A stretch of DNA of 64,000 nucleotides from assembly GCA_963750915.1 (NCBI GenBank), contig CAVVSF010000012.1, forward strand, positions 248,001 to 312,000. Reading direction: 5' to 3'. The translations under genes and the position numbers were made by a program. The notes below the pieces were generated by a model. That model was not told where the DNA came from. It saw only the letters and a program-made list of their open reading frames with translations, and did no database searches. The stretch is from DATBJJ01 sp963750915 (GTDB taxonomy: Bacteria > Acidobacteriota > Vicinamibacteria > Vicinamibacterales > 2-12-FULL-66-21). Shown piece by piece: positions 48,058-56,396 of this stretch (its first letter is position 1; each line of letters opens with the position of its first letter).

Positions 48058-48561
48058 TCAGGCCCTCAAGGTCTCCCGCGCGAGCTTCTTCTCGCGCAAC
48101 CGGCGCTCGACGATCTCCGGGACGATGCCCTTGACGGATCCGCCGAGCGCGACAACTTCCTTCACCAGACGCGAGCTGACATAGGTGTACGGCTCGGTCG
48201 GCATCATGAACACGGTCTCCAGATCGGGATTCAGGCGGCGGTTCATGAGCGCCATCTGCATCTCGTACTCGAAATCCGACACCGCCCGCAATCCCTTGAC
48301 GATGACGCCCGCCTGCCGCCTGCGAGCGTAGTCGACGAGCAGGCCGTCGAAGGTTTCCACTTCGACATTGGCCAGATCGTGGAACACCTCGCGAGCGATC
48401 CCGACCCGCTCCTGGACGCTGAACAGCGGCGCCTTGTCGGCATTGATCAGCACGGCGACGACGATGCGATCGAAGAGGCGGGCGCCGCGCTGGATGATGT
48501 CGACATGCCCCATCGTGATCGGATCGAACGAGCCGGGGTAGATGGCGAGCGGGGAAAGCAT
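48058..48561 (-). CDS. coaD: Phosphopantetheine adenylyltransferase CoaD
   Basis: 167 residues, the usual size. The HxGH-type nucleotide site is in AIYPGSFDPITMGHVDIIQR. The C-terminal site is FMMPTEPYTYVSSRLVKEVV, another family mark, and VKGLRAVSDFEYEMQMALMN is the conserved centre. It makes dephospho-CoA from 4'-phosphopantetheine and ATP. Downstream of rsmD with array G between. Confidence 0.96.
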   Translation of the reverse strand: MLSPLAIYPGSFDPITMGHVDIIQRGARLFDRIVVAVLINADKAPLFSVQERVGIAREVFHDLANVEVETFDGLLVDYARRRQAGVIVKGLRAVSDFEYEMQMALMNRRLNPDLETVFMMPTEPYTYVSSRLVKEVVALGGSVKGIVPEIVERRLREKKLARETLRA

Positions 48562-48563
48562 TG

Positions 48564-48655
48564 CAGATTGTTGATTGAAGATTGTTGATTGAATTGACGA
48601 CTGACGATTGTCGATTGGTAACTGTCGATTGGCGATTGCCGATTGGCGATTGCCG
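48564..48655. repeat. Heptamer-word array G (GATTGNC)
   Basis: Words GATTGTC, GATTGGC, GATTGCC and relatives repeat at 7 nt for about 90 bp (for example GATTGGC-GATTGCC-GATTGGC-GATTGCC). It fills the gap between the coaD start and the rsmD stop on the minus strand. It is AT-richer than its surroundings. Confidence 0.82.
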
Positions 48656-48662
48656 TCGCTCG

Positions 48663-49211
48663 CTAGTCGCTCCCGCCTTCCCTGTCATAGAACGCCAGCG
48701 CGCTGTCTCCCGAGGTCACCTGCCGCCGCAGCACCAGTGGTCCGACCCGCGCCGGCGGCTGGTCGCGCCTGGCGTGTTCGGCGATGACCTGCGTGCCGCT
48801 GGCCGCGACCGCCGCGGCAGCCGTCAACGCGTTCGCAAGGTTGGCAGCGCCGTAGGGCGGGTCGACGAAAATGACGTCTGGCGCCTGCCCCTCGGTCGGC
48901 CTCATCCGCGCAAAATCAACGCGGATAATAGCATAGCGCTCTTCGACCCCGCAGTGCTCCAGGTTCGCCTCGACCAGCGCGGCTGCACGCCGGTCCTGCT
49001 CGACAAACGTCACGTGCGCGGCGCCCCGGCTCAGCGCCTCGATCCCCACGGCCCCGGTCCCGGCGTAGCCATCGACGAACCGCGCCCCCTGGATCCGGGG
49101 GCCGATGATGTTGAACAAGGTTTCGCGGAGCTTGTCGGAGGTCGGCCGGAGACCATCCCAGTCAGGCGCCTTCAACCGCCGGCCCCGGAGCGTTCCGCTG
49201 ATTATCCGCAC
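48663..49211 (-). CDS. rsmD: 16S rRNA (guanine966-N2)-methyltransferase RsmD
   Basis: 182 residues. Opens MRIISGTLRGRRLKAPDWDG, the family start. SAM motif I is ARFVDGYAGTGAVGIEALSR, and the catalytic motif is VIFVDPPYGAA (DPPY). It modifies G966 of 16S rRNA. It commonly sits next to coaD, as here. Confidence 0.95.
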   Translation of the reverse strand: MRIISGTLRGRRLKAPDWDGLRPTSDKLRETLFNIIGPRIQGARFVDGYAGTGAVGIEALSRGAAHVTFVEQDRRAAALVEANLEHCGVEERYAIIRVDFARMRPTEGQAPDVIFVDPPYGAANLANALTAAAAVAASGTQVIAEHARRDQPPARVGPLVLRRQVTSGDSALAFYDREGGSD

Positions 49212-49255
49212 GGCGCCAACCTCTCACGACCTCCAAGCGTCCTGTTCACGACGTC

Positions 49256-49322
49256 CCTTCGAACTTCCAACTTCGAACTTCCAACTTCCTTCGAACTTCG
49301 AACTTCCCCCTTCGAACTTTCT
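49256..49322. repeat. Heptamer-word array H (CTTCGAA/CTTCCAA)
   Basis: CTTCGAA-CTTCCAA-CTTCGAA-CTTCCAA, then decayed copies, about 66 bp with a 7-nt period. It ends directly at the recG stop codon (49323-49325). It carries no complementary arm. Confidence 0.82.
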
Positions 49323-51443
49323 TCAGCCAACGCCAACCAGCCCGAACCGTTGCTCCCAGCTCGCGTTCACGAACGCCTGCAGGGCTTCGGCCTCCGTCGG
49401 GTCATCGAGGGCGCGGATCGCTTCCCGCCGCGCCTCCTCCATGACGGCGTGGTCGCGCAGCAGATCGCCGACGCGCAGTGTCGGCATGCCGGACTGTCGG
49501 GTGCCGAAGAAGTCTCCCGGCCCGCGCAATGCGAGGTCGCGCTCGGCAATGACGAACCCGTCCGTGGTCTCGGTCAGTGCCTTGAGGCGTTCGCGGCCGT
49601 TCTCGTTGAGCGGCGCCTGGTACAACAGGACGCAGTACGACTGGTGCGGGCCGCGGCCGACGCGGCCGCGCAGCTGGTGCAGCTGCGACAGGCCGAATCG
49701 TTCGGCGTGCTCGACCATCATCACCGCCGCATTCGGCACGTCGACGCCGACTTCGACAACAGTCGTCGAGACGAGGACGTCATACTCGCCGCGGCTGAAG
49801 GCGTGCATCACGCGGTCCTTCTCGTCCTGTTTCATCCGGCCATGCAGCAGCGCGACGCGGTAGGCGGCGAAGATTTCCTGCTGCAGGTGATCCGCCATCT
49901 CCGTCGCCGCCTTGAGGTCGACCTTCGCCGATTCCTCGACCAGCGGGTAGATCACGTAGGCCTGTCGGCCGGCATCGAGCTGCTGCCGGATGAAGTCGTA
50001 GATTTCCTCGCGCCGAGATTCCGGCTTCGCGATCGTCTTGATCGGCTGGCGCCCCGGCGGCATCTCCCGCATCACCGACACGTCGAGGTCGCCGTAGGTC
50101 GTCAGGGCCAGCGTCCGCGGGATTGGCGTCGCGGTCATCACCAGAATGTCCGGGTGCATGCCCTTCGCCCGCAGCGCCGCGCGCTGCATGACGCCGAAGC
50201 GGTGTTGTTCGTCGATGATGGCGAGGCCGAGCTCGCGGAAGGCGACCGGGTTCTCAACCAGAGCGTGCGTGCCGACGACGAGCTGGATCGAGCCGCCGGC
50301 GAGCTCGGCGAGGATCTCGCGCCGCTTCTTCGCCGGCGTTCCCCCCGTCACCAGCGCGAGCCTGAACCGCGAGGCCTCGATCAGGCGGCGGATGGTGATG
50401 TAGTGCTGCTCGGCGAGGATCTCGGTCGGCGCCATGAACGCCACCTGGAAGCCGTTCTCCATGGCGACGATCGCCGCCATCAGCGCGACGATGGTCTTGC
50501 CGGAGCCGACGTCGCCCTGGAGCAGCCGGTTCATCGGGTGCGGCCGCTTCATGTCCTCGACGATCTCGCCGATGACCGTCTTCTGGTCTCCCGTCAGCCG
50601 GAACGGCAGGACGCGCCGCACCGCGTCGCGGATGGCGTCGGTGATCGTCACCGAGCGCGGCTTGCGCTCCGCGTCGGCGCGGCGCTTGCGCAGCACGAGG
50701 CCGCACTGGAACAGGAAGAACTCTTCGAAGATCAGCCGACGCTGCGCCGGTGAGCGAAAGTTGTTGAGATCGTCGACGGCTGCCGACTCCGGCGGAAAGT
50801 GGACGTCGTGCAGCGCGGTCCCGAGCTCGATCAGTTGCTGACGCTGGCGCAGCGCCGGCGGCAGCGGGTCGGGGACCTGCGGCGGCACCGTGGCGAGCGC
50901 GTGGTGCACAAGCACGCGCTGCATCTTGGTCGTCAGCGAGCCGGTCTTCTCATAGATCGGGACGATTCGGCCCGTGTGCAGCGTATCGCTGTCGCCGTCG
51001 GCAGCCGCCCCGGTCTCGTCGCCCTCCGCCGCGTCGGGAAGAATCTCGTACTGCGGGCTCTGCAGCTGCAGGCCGTGCGACGTCAACTCCAGCTTGCCGA
51101 AGAGGATGACGCGCTGGTGCGGCTTGAAGATGTCGTTCAGGAACGGCTGGTTGAACCAGATGGCGCGAAGCGACCCGGTGCGATCGCGCAGCAGCAGCTC
51201 GAAGATCTTGAAGCGGGGCCGTCGCGTCGGCCGGACGCCGCTGCTGACGACCTCGCCGACGACCGAGGCGGACTGGCCGGGGCGCAGCGAGGCGATGGTC
51301 TGGAAGTGGCCGCGATCCTCGTAGCGAATCGGAAAGCGGTAAAGAAGGTCTTCGACGGTGTGGAGACCGACACGTTCGAGATCGGCGGCGCGCCGCGGGC
51401 CGACACCTTTCAGGTATTGCAGCGACGACTGAAGCGGGTCTAT
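49323..51443 (-). CDS. recG: ATP-dependent DNA helicase RecG (start unresolved)
   Basis: Helicase core: Walker A QGDVGSGKTIVALMAA, AIIDEQHRFGVMQRA, VMTATPIPRTLALTTYGDLD and QLRGRVGRGPHQSYC. Upstream of the TTG at 51086 the frame still codes the family wedge domain: LQYLKGVGPRRAADLERVGL, HTVEDLLYRFPIRYEDRG and FELLLRDRTGSLRAIWFNQP. That frame has no ATG, GTG or TTG between 51443 and 51086, so the real start is either unusual (ATA at 51441-51443) or lost through an indel. It processes stalled forks and Holliday junctions. It overlaps the upstream gene's stop. Confidence 0.88.
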   Translation of the reverse strand: MDPLQSSLQYLKGVGPRRAADLERVGLHTVEDLLYRFPIRYEDRGHFQTIASLRPGQSASVVGEVVSSGVRPTRRPRFKIFELLLRDRTGSLRAIWFNQPFLNDIFKPHQRVILFGKLELTSHGLQLQSPQYEILPDAAEGDETGAAADGDSDTLHTGRIVPIYEKTGSLTTKMQRVLVHHALATVPPQVPDPLPPALRQRQQLIELGTALHDVHFPPESAAVDDLNNFRSPAQRRLIFEEFFLFQCGLVLRKRRADAERKPRSVTITDAIRDAVRRVLPFRLTGDQKTVIGEIVEDMKRPHPMNRLLQGDVGSGKTIVALMAAIVAMENGFQVAFMAPTEILAEQHYITIRRLIEASRFRLALVTGGTPAKKRREILAELAGGSIQLVVGTHALVENPVAFRELGLAIIDEQHRFGVMQRAALRAKGMHPDILVMTATPIPRTLALTTYGDLDVSVMREMPPGRQPIKTIAKPESRREEIYDFIRQQLDAGRQAYVIYPLVEESAKVDLKAATEMADHLQQEIFAAYRVALLHGRMKQDEKDRVMHAFSRGEYDVLVSTTVVEVGVDVPNAAVMMVEHAERFGLSQLHQLRGRVGRGPHQSYCVLLYQAPLNENGRERLKALTETTDGFVIAERDLALRGPGDFFGTRQSGMPTLRVGDLLRDHAVMEEARREAIRALDDPTEAEALQAFVNASWEQRFGLVGVG

Positions 51444-52108
51444 TGCACCACCATCGCTTCGCCCTTCAGGACGCGGATTTCCTTGATCCGGGCCGGGAGC
51501 TCGAATGGATCGTCGATGCCGATGCCGTTGGGGTTCTCCGGCGAGCGCGAGTAGTACGAGAGCAGTTCCTGCAGCACGCTCTTCGGCACCGCGACGCCGG
51601 AAATCTCCGCCGACTCGAGCTGGAAGCGGCCGATGCCGTTCTGCGTGATGAGCACCCCTGCAGCCGTGATCGGCAGCTGGCCGCGGAGGTAGCCCATCGG
51701 GTCGGTCCAGCCCCTCTGTTTCGAAGAGCGTACGGCGTCGAGGTCAATCACGGCGCCGCCGCGCACGCGGCCGTCGCCCATGGCCGTCAGCGTCGGCTCG
51801 GAGATTCCGACCGGGACCTGGTCCTTTATGTTGTACCGGAGGTACCAGTTGACCTCGACGTCGGTCATCTGCGTGGTCTGGGCGCCGGCGGGCGCTGTCG
51901 CGGCCGCGCCCGCAGTCGCCCCCGCGCCTGTCGCGGTCTTGGAAGAAGATGCAGCGGCCTTTGGGGCGTTCGCGAACGCGTTGATGCGGCTGAGCTTTGT
52001 CTGGAGCCGGTCGCCATCCTGCTTCGTGAACCGGGACTGCCCGGTCAGCTGGGCGGCAACGCCGACGCCCAGGGCAAGAACGACGAGTGCTCGAAGTCGA
52101 TTACCCAT
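51440..52108 (-). CDS. Exported hypothetical protein, possibly LmeA/DUF2993-like
   Basis: 222 residues from ATG 52108 (MGNRLRALVVLALGVGVAAQ), an export signal. A low-complexity Ala/Ser/Thr stretch (TATGAGATAGAAATAPAG) leads to a conserved-looking part: TDVEVNWYLRYNIKDQVPVG, GRVRGGAVIDLDAV, GYLRGQLPITAAGVLITQNG and PKSVLQELLSYYSRSPENPN. The last block resembles the tubular-lipid-binding DUF2993 pattern, but this is weak. Same strand as recG and coupled through overlap. Confidence 0.55.
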   Translation of the reverse strand: MGNRLRALVVLALGVGVAAQLTGQSRFTKQDGDRLQTKLSRINAFANAPKAAASSSKTATGAGATAGAAATAPAGAQTTQMTDVEVNWYLRYNIKDQVPVGISEPTLTAMGDGRVRGGAVIDLDAVRSSKQRGWTDPMGYLRGQLPITAAGVLITQNGIGRFQLESAEISGVAVPKSVLQELLSYYSRSPENPNGIGIDDPFELPARIKEIRVLKGEAMVVQ

Positions 52109-52173
52109 GGACTCATTGTACGACGATCGCCTGGGGGGAAGTACCCCGTCGAGTGACGAACGGCGCCCCCCGC

Positions 52174-52755
52174 TCACTTCGGCGGCGCCGGCTGCCCCTT
52201 ATTCGCCCGCGCCCGCTCGCGCGCCTGGAAGATCAGATCGAGCTTGCGACGCTCGATCTGTTCCTCGAGGATGCGGTACCGCGCCTGCTGGCGCGGATCG
52301 AGGATCTCGTCGAGCGCGGCGTAAGCCGCCTTGAGCTCGCCTGCGGCACGCTCATCGTGGTCGCGCAACGCCGTCAGCTGCGCCAGGACCGCGGCCTCGT
52401 CCACCGGCTTGGCCGGCGGCATCACCAGCCGGCGCAGCTCCTGGACGATACGCACCCGCTGCCGCTGGTTGCGCCGCCGGGTGTCCTGCAGCTTCTTGAC
52501 GCGGGCGGCGAAGACGCCGAACCGGTCGTCGGCGATCGCAAGCTGCTGCTGCGCCTGGAACATCGCGTAGCTGTCGAGCATCGTCGCGAGCTCTGCGTCG
52601 GAGACCGCTTCCGCGGCATCGGCTTCCCCGGGCGCCGTTCCGGCGCGACCAGCGCCGCGGCGCCCCTCGGCCGGCCCCTGCGCCACGGCGGCCGTGACGC
52701 TCGCCAGCGTCAGCATCGCCACCATCAACGTCCGCTGCGCAATCTCGTTCAGCAT
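52174..52755 (-). CDS. Exported helical protein, Spy/CpxP or heavy-metal-sensor-like
   Basis: 193 residues from ATG 52755 (MLNEIAQRTLMVAMLTLASV), an export signal. The rest is helical and charged: ELATMLDSYAMFQAQQQLAI, FAARVKKLQDTRRRNQRQRV, VLAQLTALRDHDERAAGELK and LDPRQQARYRILEEQIERRK. The L-x-x-x-Q...F-x-x-I-L-D-P-x-Q-x-x-x-x-x pattern is like the LTxxQ fold of periplasmic sensors. Function not proven. Upstream lies a hairpin at 52763-52783. Confidence 0.6.
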   Translation of the reverse strand: MLNEIAQRTLMVAMLTLASVTAAVAQGPAEGRRGAGRAGTAPGEADAAEAVSDAELATMLDSYAMFQAQQQLAIADDRFGVFAARVKKLQDTRRRNQRQRVRIVQELRRLVMPPAKPVDEAAVLAQLTALRDHDERAAGELKAAYAALDEILDPRQQARYRILEEQIERRKLDLIFQARERARANKGQPAPPK

Positions 52756-52762
52756 TATTTTC

Positions 52763-52783
52763 CCGAGGGGCTTCGCCCCTCGG
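52763..52783. terminator. Hairpin CCGAGGGGC-TTC-GCCCCTCGG
   Basis: Perfect 9-bp stem, same sequence as the terminator at 26293-26315 but with a TTC loop. It lies between the anti-sigma gene's end and the next start on the minus strand. No U tract follows, so a terminator role is uncertain. Confidence 0.5.
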
Positions 52784-52930
52784 ACTCCCCTACACGCGCC
52801 CTCGATCGCCGCTTCGTGTGATACGCTCACACGTGAGTGAAGTCGAAGGGCGACGGCTCCCTCCGGGCGCGTGGCTCACTCGCTGTCGCTCGTTCGCGTC
52901 GCGCTCGTTGCGACTATCTTGCGACAGGTT

Positions 52931-53563
52931 CTACGCTCCGGGCAGCTTCGGTGCCGCTGCGGTCTCTGCCTGCAGGAGCTCGAGCAGCTGCTCGCGCTCC
53001 TCCGGCGTCAATGTCTGCGCCGCGCGCTCTGCCCAGCCTGGTCGGGCGAAGAGTCCCGCCGTCACCGCGTCATCGTCCCATTCGACGCCGTCGGCCACGG
53101 TGCGGACGACGGCCCACGCCTGGTCCGCGTCGATGGCGCCGAGGTCGTCGCTCAGGTCGATCGCCGTCGTGTCGGCCACCGGCGAAGAAGCGGCAGGCGT
53201 CATCCTGGTAACGGCGTTCGTACCGCGGATCGTCGCCGGCGCCGACCATTGCCAGATGCCGCCGACGAGCGCGACGACAATCGTCGCCGCCGCCACCGTC
53301 CAGGCCGCGGGCGACGCCAGCCAGCTGCTCCACCGCGACGGGGCCATGCCCTGGTCGTCGATCGCGGCGTGAACCCGGGCAGAGAAATGATCCCAGAAGA
53401 GCGGCGACGGCTCCGGCACGTCCACCGCGTCGACGCGGGCGATTGCCTCGCGCAGCGCCGCGAGTTTCGCGCCGCACGCGTTGCACTGCGCCGAATGCTG
53501 CCCCGCCGGTCCCTGGCCGTCGTCGAGCGCGTCGATGAGTTCGGCGTCGTTGAGGTGTTTCAT
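52931..53563 (-). CDS. Membrane anti-sigma factor (zinc-finger type)
   Basis: 210 residues. The short N-terminal zinc motif HSAQCNACGAKLAAL holds H-x3-C-x2-C. A membrane helix follows near residue 87 (AAWTVAAATIVVALVGGIWQ), then an exported tail of about 110 residues ending LTPEEREQLLELLQAETAAA. It overlaps the sigma gene (53560-53563, ATGA), so it most likely holds that sigma factor inactive. The trigger is unknown. Confidence 0.85.
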   Translation of the reverse strand: MKHLNDAELIDALDDGQGPAGQHSAQCNACGAKLAALREAIARVDAVDVPEPSPLFWDHFSARVHAAIDDQGMAPSRWSSWLASPAAWTVAAATIVVALVGGIWQWSAPATIRGTNAVTRMTPAASSPVADTTAIDLSDDLGAIDADQAWAVVRTVADGVEWDDDAVTAGLFARPGWAERAAQTLTPEEREQLLELLQAETAAAPKLPGA

Positions 53564-54201
53564 CGCAGTTGCTTCTTCAAGTTCGCGAGGGCGTGAAAGA
53601 GGTTTGCCTTGGCCGCGCCGACGGAGCTGCCGAGGATCGACGCGATCTGCTCGTGCGGCAAGTCGTGGTAGACGCGCAGGATCAAGGTGGCGCGCTGTTT
53701 CGGCGGCAGCCGCCTGATCGCGGCCCTTACTTCGGCGGCGCGCTCCTGCCGCATCAGCGACTGCTCCACCTGCTCTGCGCGGTGGTCGACGTGCCGGTCG
53801 GTCTGGAGCGCCTCCGGGCGCGGCGTTTTCAACGCCAACCGGTTCAGGCAGACGTTCACGGCAATGCGATACAGCCAGGTCGCCAGCGACGACTGCTTCT
53901 TGAATCCCTTGAGACCTTTGTATGCGCGGATGAACGTATCCTGCGCCAGGTCGGCGGCATCCTCGTGGCTCGACACGTAGCGATAACAGAGCAGATACAC
54001 GGCGCGACGATGCCGCTCGACGATGACGTCGAAGGCGTCGCGCGCGCCGGCGAGCGCGCCCTCGACCAGCGCCGCGTCGTCGCTCTCCGCCCAGCGCCCG
54101 CGGTCGGAAGGCTCCGCAGTGCCGGACGAGGGTGAGCCCCCGACTCGAATCGTCCAGTCAGGCGCCACTGGTCCCGCCCACAGCCTGCTCAGCATGCCCA
54201 A
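53560..54201 (-). CDS. RNA polymerase ECF sigma factor
   Basis: 213 residues. Region 2: FDVIVERHRRAVYLLCYRYV, DAADLAQDTFIRAYKGLKGF and SSLATWLYRIAVNVCLNRLA. Region 4: KQRATLILRVYHDLPHEQIA and GSSVGAAKANLFHALANLKK. The first 35 residues are not family-like, so the start may lie downstream. Divergent from lexA. RpoE-like in general form. Confidence 0.92.
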   Translation of the reverse strand: MGMLSRLWAGPVAPDWTIRVGGSPSSGTAEPSDRGRWAESDDAALVEGALAGARDAFDVIVERHRRAVYLLCYRYVSSHEDAADLAQDTFIRAYKGLKGFKKQSSLATWLYRIAVNVCLNRLALKTPRPEALQTDRHVDHRAEQVEQSLMRQERAAEVRAAIRRLPPKQRATLILRVYHDLPHEQIASILGSSVGAAKANLFHALANLKKQLR

Positions 54202-54280
54202 TCCTCATCCGCTTGGCTATCCCGCACGGCGCCTCGTTGCGTTAGACCGCCGGCGGCGTCCGCTGGTAACTTTCGGGTGT

Positions 54281-54309
54281 TTGACTTTCGCTTTTCCTTT
54301 GCGTATAGT
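54281..54309 (+). promoter_or_regulatory. lexA promoter (probably leaderless)
   Basis: TTGACT (54281-54286), a 17-bp spacer and TATAGT (54304-54309). Transcription would start about 7 nt on, at or next to the ATG at 54316, leaving no room for a ribosome-binding site. I see no clear SOS-box dyad over it. Confidence 0.65.
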
Positions 54310-54315
54310 GCGCGC

Positions 54316-54921
54316 ATGCTGCCACTGACCAAGCGCCAGCGAGAGATTCTCGATTACCTGAACGATTTCATCCAGCAGCACGGTTACGCCCCCAGTCTCG
54401 AGGAGATTGGCCGGCGTTTCGGCTTGTCGTCGCTGGCGACGGTCCACAAGCATCTCACCAACCTCGAAGAAAAAGGCTTCATCAAGCGCTCGTGGAATCG
54501 CAGCCGTTCGGTCGAGCTCGTCCAGACGCGGCTCGGCGGGCGTGCGGTCGAGCTGCCGATGCTCGGCTATGTTGCCGCCGGCGCTCCGATCGAGGCGATT
54601 GCCGGCACCGAAACCATTGCCGTCCCCGAGGATCTCGTCGGCAAGCGGGACAGCTACGTCCTGCGGGTCCGCGGCGATTCGATGATCGACGAGCAGATCC
54701 GCGACGGCGACTTCGTGATCGTCGAGGACCGCCGCAGCGCCGAGAACGGCGAGATGGTCATCGCCCTCCTGAACGGGGCCGACGTGACGCTCAAGAAGCT
54801 CTATCGCGAACAGGGCCGCATCAGGCTGCAGCCGGCCAATCCCGCTCTGCAGCCGATGATCTACGCTGCCGAGCAGGTTCAGGTGCAGGGCGTTGTCGTC
54901 GGCGTCATGCGGAAATACTGA
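54316..54921 (+). CDS. lexA: LexA repressor
   Basis: 201 residues from ATG 54316 (MLPLTKRQREILDYLNDFIQ). The winged helix covers residues 1-70 (PSLEEIGRRFGLSSLATVHK). The self-cleavage site is Ala-Gly in MLGYVAAGAPIEAI, the catalytic Ser is in VRGDSMIDEQIRDGDFVIVE and the Lys in VTLKKLYREQ. It represses SOS genes until RecA activates its cleavage. DUF3467 follows 51 bp on. Confidence 0.96.
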   Translation: MLPLTKRQREILDYLNDFIQQHGYAPSLEEIGRRFGLSSLATVHKHLTNLEEKGFIKRSWNRSRSVELVQTRLGGRAVELPMLGYVAAGAPIEAIAGTETIAVPEDLVGKRDSYVLRVRGDSMIDEQIRDGDFVIVEDRRSAENGEMVIALLNGADVTLKKLYREQGRIRLQPANPALQPMIYAAEQVQVQGVVVGVMRKY

Positions 54922-54972
54922 ATACTCCAAGACCCTCCGGTCGCCGCCGGTCGAAGTTGATAAGCTTCGTCG

Positions 54973-55284
54973 ATGGACGAACGCAAGCAAATCAACTTCA
55001 CGATCGTGCCGGACGACACCGGCGACGCGCCCCGGCTCTACGCCAATTTCTGCGCGATCTCTCATACCCCATTTGATTTCACGCTGTCTTTCTGTGAGGT
55101 GCTGCCCCTCTCCGAGAAGGACGTGAGCCAGGCCCAGGCCGAGCACGTCGTTCGTGCGCCGGTCCGGGCGAAGATTGCCGTTCCCCTCCAGGTCGTGCCG
55201 AACCTGATCGCGGCGCTCCAGGAGCACATGCGCATCTTCAGCGAGTCGACCGGCGCCTCCTGGGACAAGGGCCCTGTACATTGA
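54973..55284 (+). CDS. DUF3467 protein
   Basis: 103 residues. Contains RLYANFCAISHTPFDFTLSF and AKIAVPLQVVPNLIAALQEH, the family core. Function not known to me. Probably in an operon with lexA. Array I begins right after its stop. Confidence 0.85.
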   Translation: MDERKQINFTIVPDDTGDAPRLYANFCAISHTPFDFTLSFCEVLPLSEKDVSQAQAEHVVRAPVRAKIAVPLQVVPNLIAALQEHMRIFSESTGASWDKGPVH

Positions 55285-55286
55285 TC

Positions 55287-55409
55287 GGCTCAGGGCTCAG
55301 GGCTCAGGGGCTCAGGGGGCTGAGGGAAGGCTCTGGAGTTAATAGCCGCGCGACTAGGCCAAGCTCTTGCCTGAGCCCCCCTGAGCCCTGAGCCTTGAGC
55401 CCTGAGCCC
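55287..55409. repeat. Heptamer-word array I (GGCTCAG) with inverted arms
   Basis: Left arm 55287-55325 (GGCTCAG three times, then decayed) and right arm 55371-55409 (GAGCCCTGAGCC and relatives) are complementary over about 36 bp with a 45-bp spacer. It starts two bases after the DUF3467 stop and could fold into a strong terminator-like hairpin. Confidence 0.85.
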
Positions 55410-55443
55410 GACTCTTTTCTCAAAAGCGCCAACACCTGAACTG

Positions 55444-56028
55444 ATGTCCCCGTCTATGACCAGTATGACCGGGCAGGCGATCGCGATGACAGCGACCGCG
55501 GATCGGCCGGCACCGGAACCCGGGGCCAGGCTGGGGACACTTTTCGACCTCCATCACCAGCGGCTCTACCGCCTGGCCCGTCGCCTCTGCCGCAGCGCTG
55601 AAGACGCGCGCGATCTGGTGCAGGAGACGTTTCTGCGCGCGGCACGGCATGCCGCGTCGGTGCCGGACGGCGCCCCGCACGAGGAAGCCTGGCTGGTTCG
55701 CGTCATGGTCAACCTGGCGCGTGATCGATGGCGGCAGCAGGCCGTCCGGGCGCGAGGCGTGTCCGAGATCGTCAATCGCGCGCCCGACCCGTGCGACACG
55801 GAGTCGAGCCTGCTGGCAAGGTCGATCATCTGGCAGGCGCTGCAGCGGCTGCCGCCGCGGCGGCGGGCGATTCTCATCCTGTACGAGCTCGAAGGTACGA
55901 CGATCGCCGCGATCGCGCGGCTGCTCGGCGTCACCGCGGTCACCGTCCGCTGGCACCTGTCGATCGGCCGGCGGGAACTCGCGGCCGCCGTCAAGGGGAC
56001 CACGCTTCGGTCGGGGACCGAGTCATGA
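55444..56028 (+). CDS. RNA polymerase ECF sigma factor
   Basis: 194 residues from 55444. Region 2: LFDLHHQRLYRLARRLCRSA and EDARDLVQETFLRAARHA; region 4: RRAILILYELEGTTIAAIAR and LLGVTAVTVRWHLSIGRREL. The ATGA overlap (56025-56028) couples the next gene. No extracellular signal is visible. Confidence 0.9.
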   Translation: MSPSMTSMTGQAIAMTATADRPAPEPGARLGTLFDLHHQRLYRLARRLCRSAEDARDLVQETFLRAARHAASVPDGAPHEEAWLVRVMVNLARDRWRQQAVRARGVSEIVNRAPDPCDTESSLLARSIIWQALQRLPPRRRAILILYELEGTTIAAIARLLGVTAVTVRWHLSIGRRELAAAVKGTTLRSGTES

Positions 56029-56396
56029 CTGATATTCGAACGCTTCTTCAAGAGTCCGATCCGCTGGGCGAACCGATCGCGCAGCACGAGGGGCTGACGG
56101 CCGACGACGCGCAGGCAATCCGGCACGCCGTACTCGTGGCGGCGCGGGATGCCGCGGCGGCTGTGCCGCTCTGGCGGCGTCCGCTGGCATTCGCGGCCGT
56201 CGCGACTGCCCTCACGGTCATCAGCGGGATCGTCGGACATCGGTCGGGTGCGTCAACGTACGACACGCCGCCCGTCGTTGCCGATGGCGCCGCCGGCGAG
56301 GTCGACTGCCGGCAGCTGCAGTTCGCGACGCCTGGCGGGACGCGAATCATCTGGATTTTCGACAACAACGTGCGGTTCCAGGAGTCCATGCCATGA
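56025..56396 (+). CDS. Small membrane protein, likely anti-sigma partner
   Basis: 123 residues (MTDIRTLLQESDPLGEPIAQ). A membrane segment (LAFAAVATALTVISGIVGH) near the middle, then an exported tail (GTRIIWIFDNNVRFQESMP). No zinc-finger motif is seen. Gene order between a sigma factor and a secreted protein, with ATGA overlaps on both sides, suggests an anti-sigma role; this is inference. Confidence 0.55.
   Translation: MTDIRTLLQESDPLGEPIAQHEGLTADDAQAIRHAVLVAARDAAAAVPLWRRPLAFAAVATALTVISGIVGHRSGASTYDTPPVVADGAAGEVDCRQLQFATPGGTRIIWIFDNNVRFQESMP

Noticed and set aside
48582..50753. 723-residue plus-strand frame over rsmD and recG
   Set aside because: Runs opposite two well-recognised genes and crosses two repeat arrays; composition is that of a shadow frame.
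54276..54315. SOS box upstream of lexA
   Set aside because: No convincing dyad was found over the promoter; operators differ between phyla, so I make no claim.
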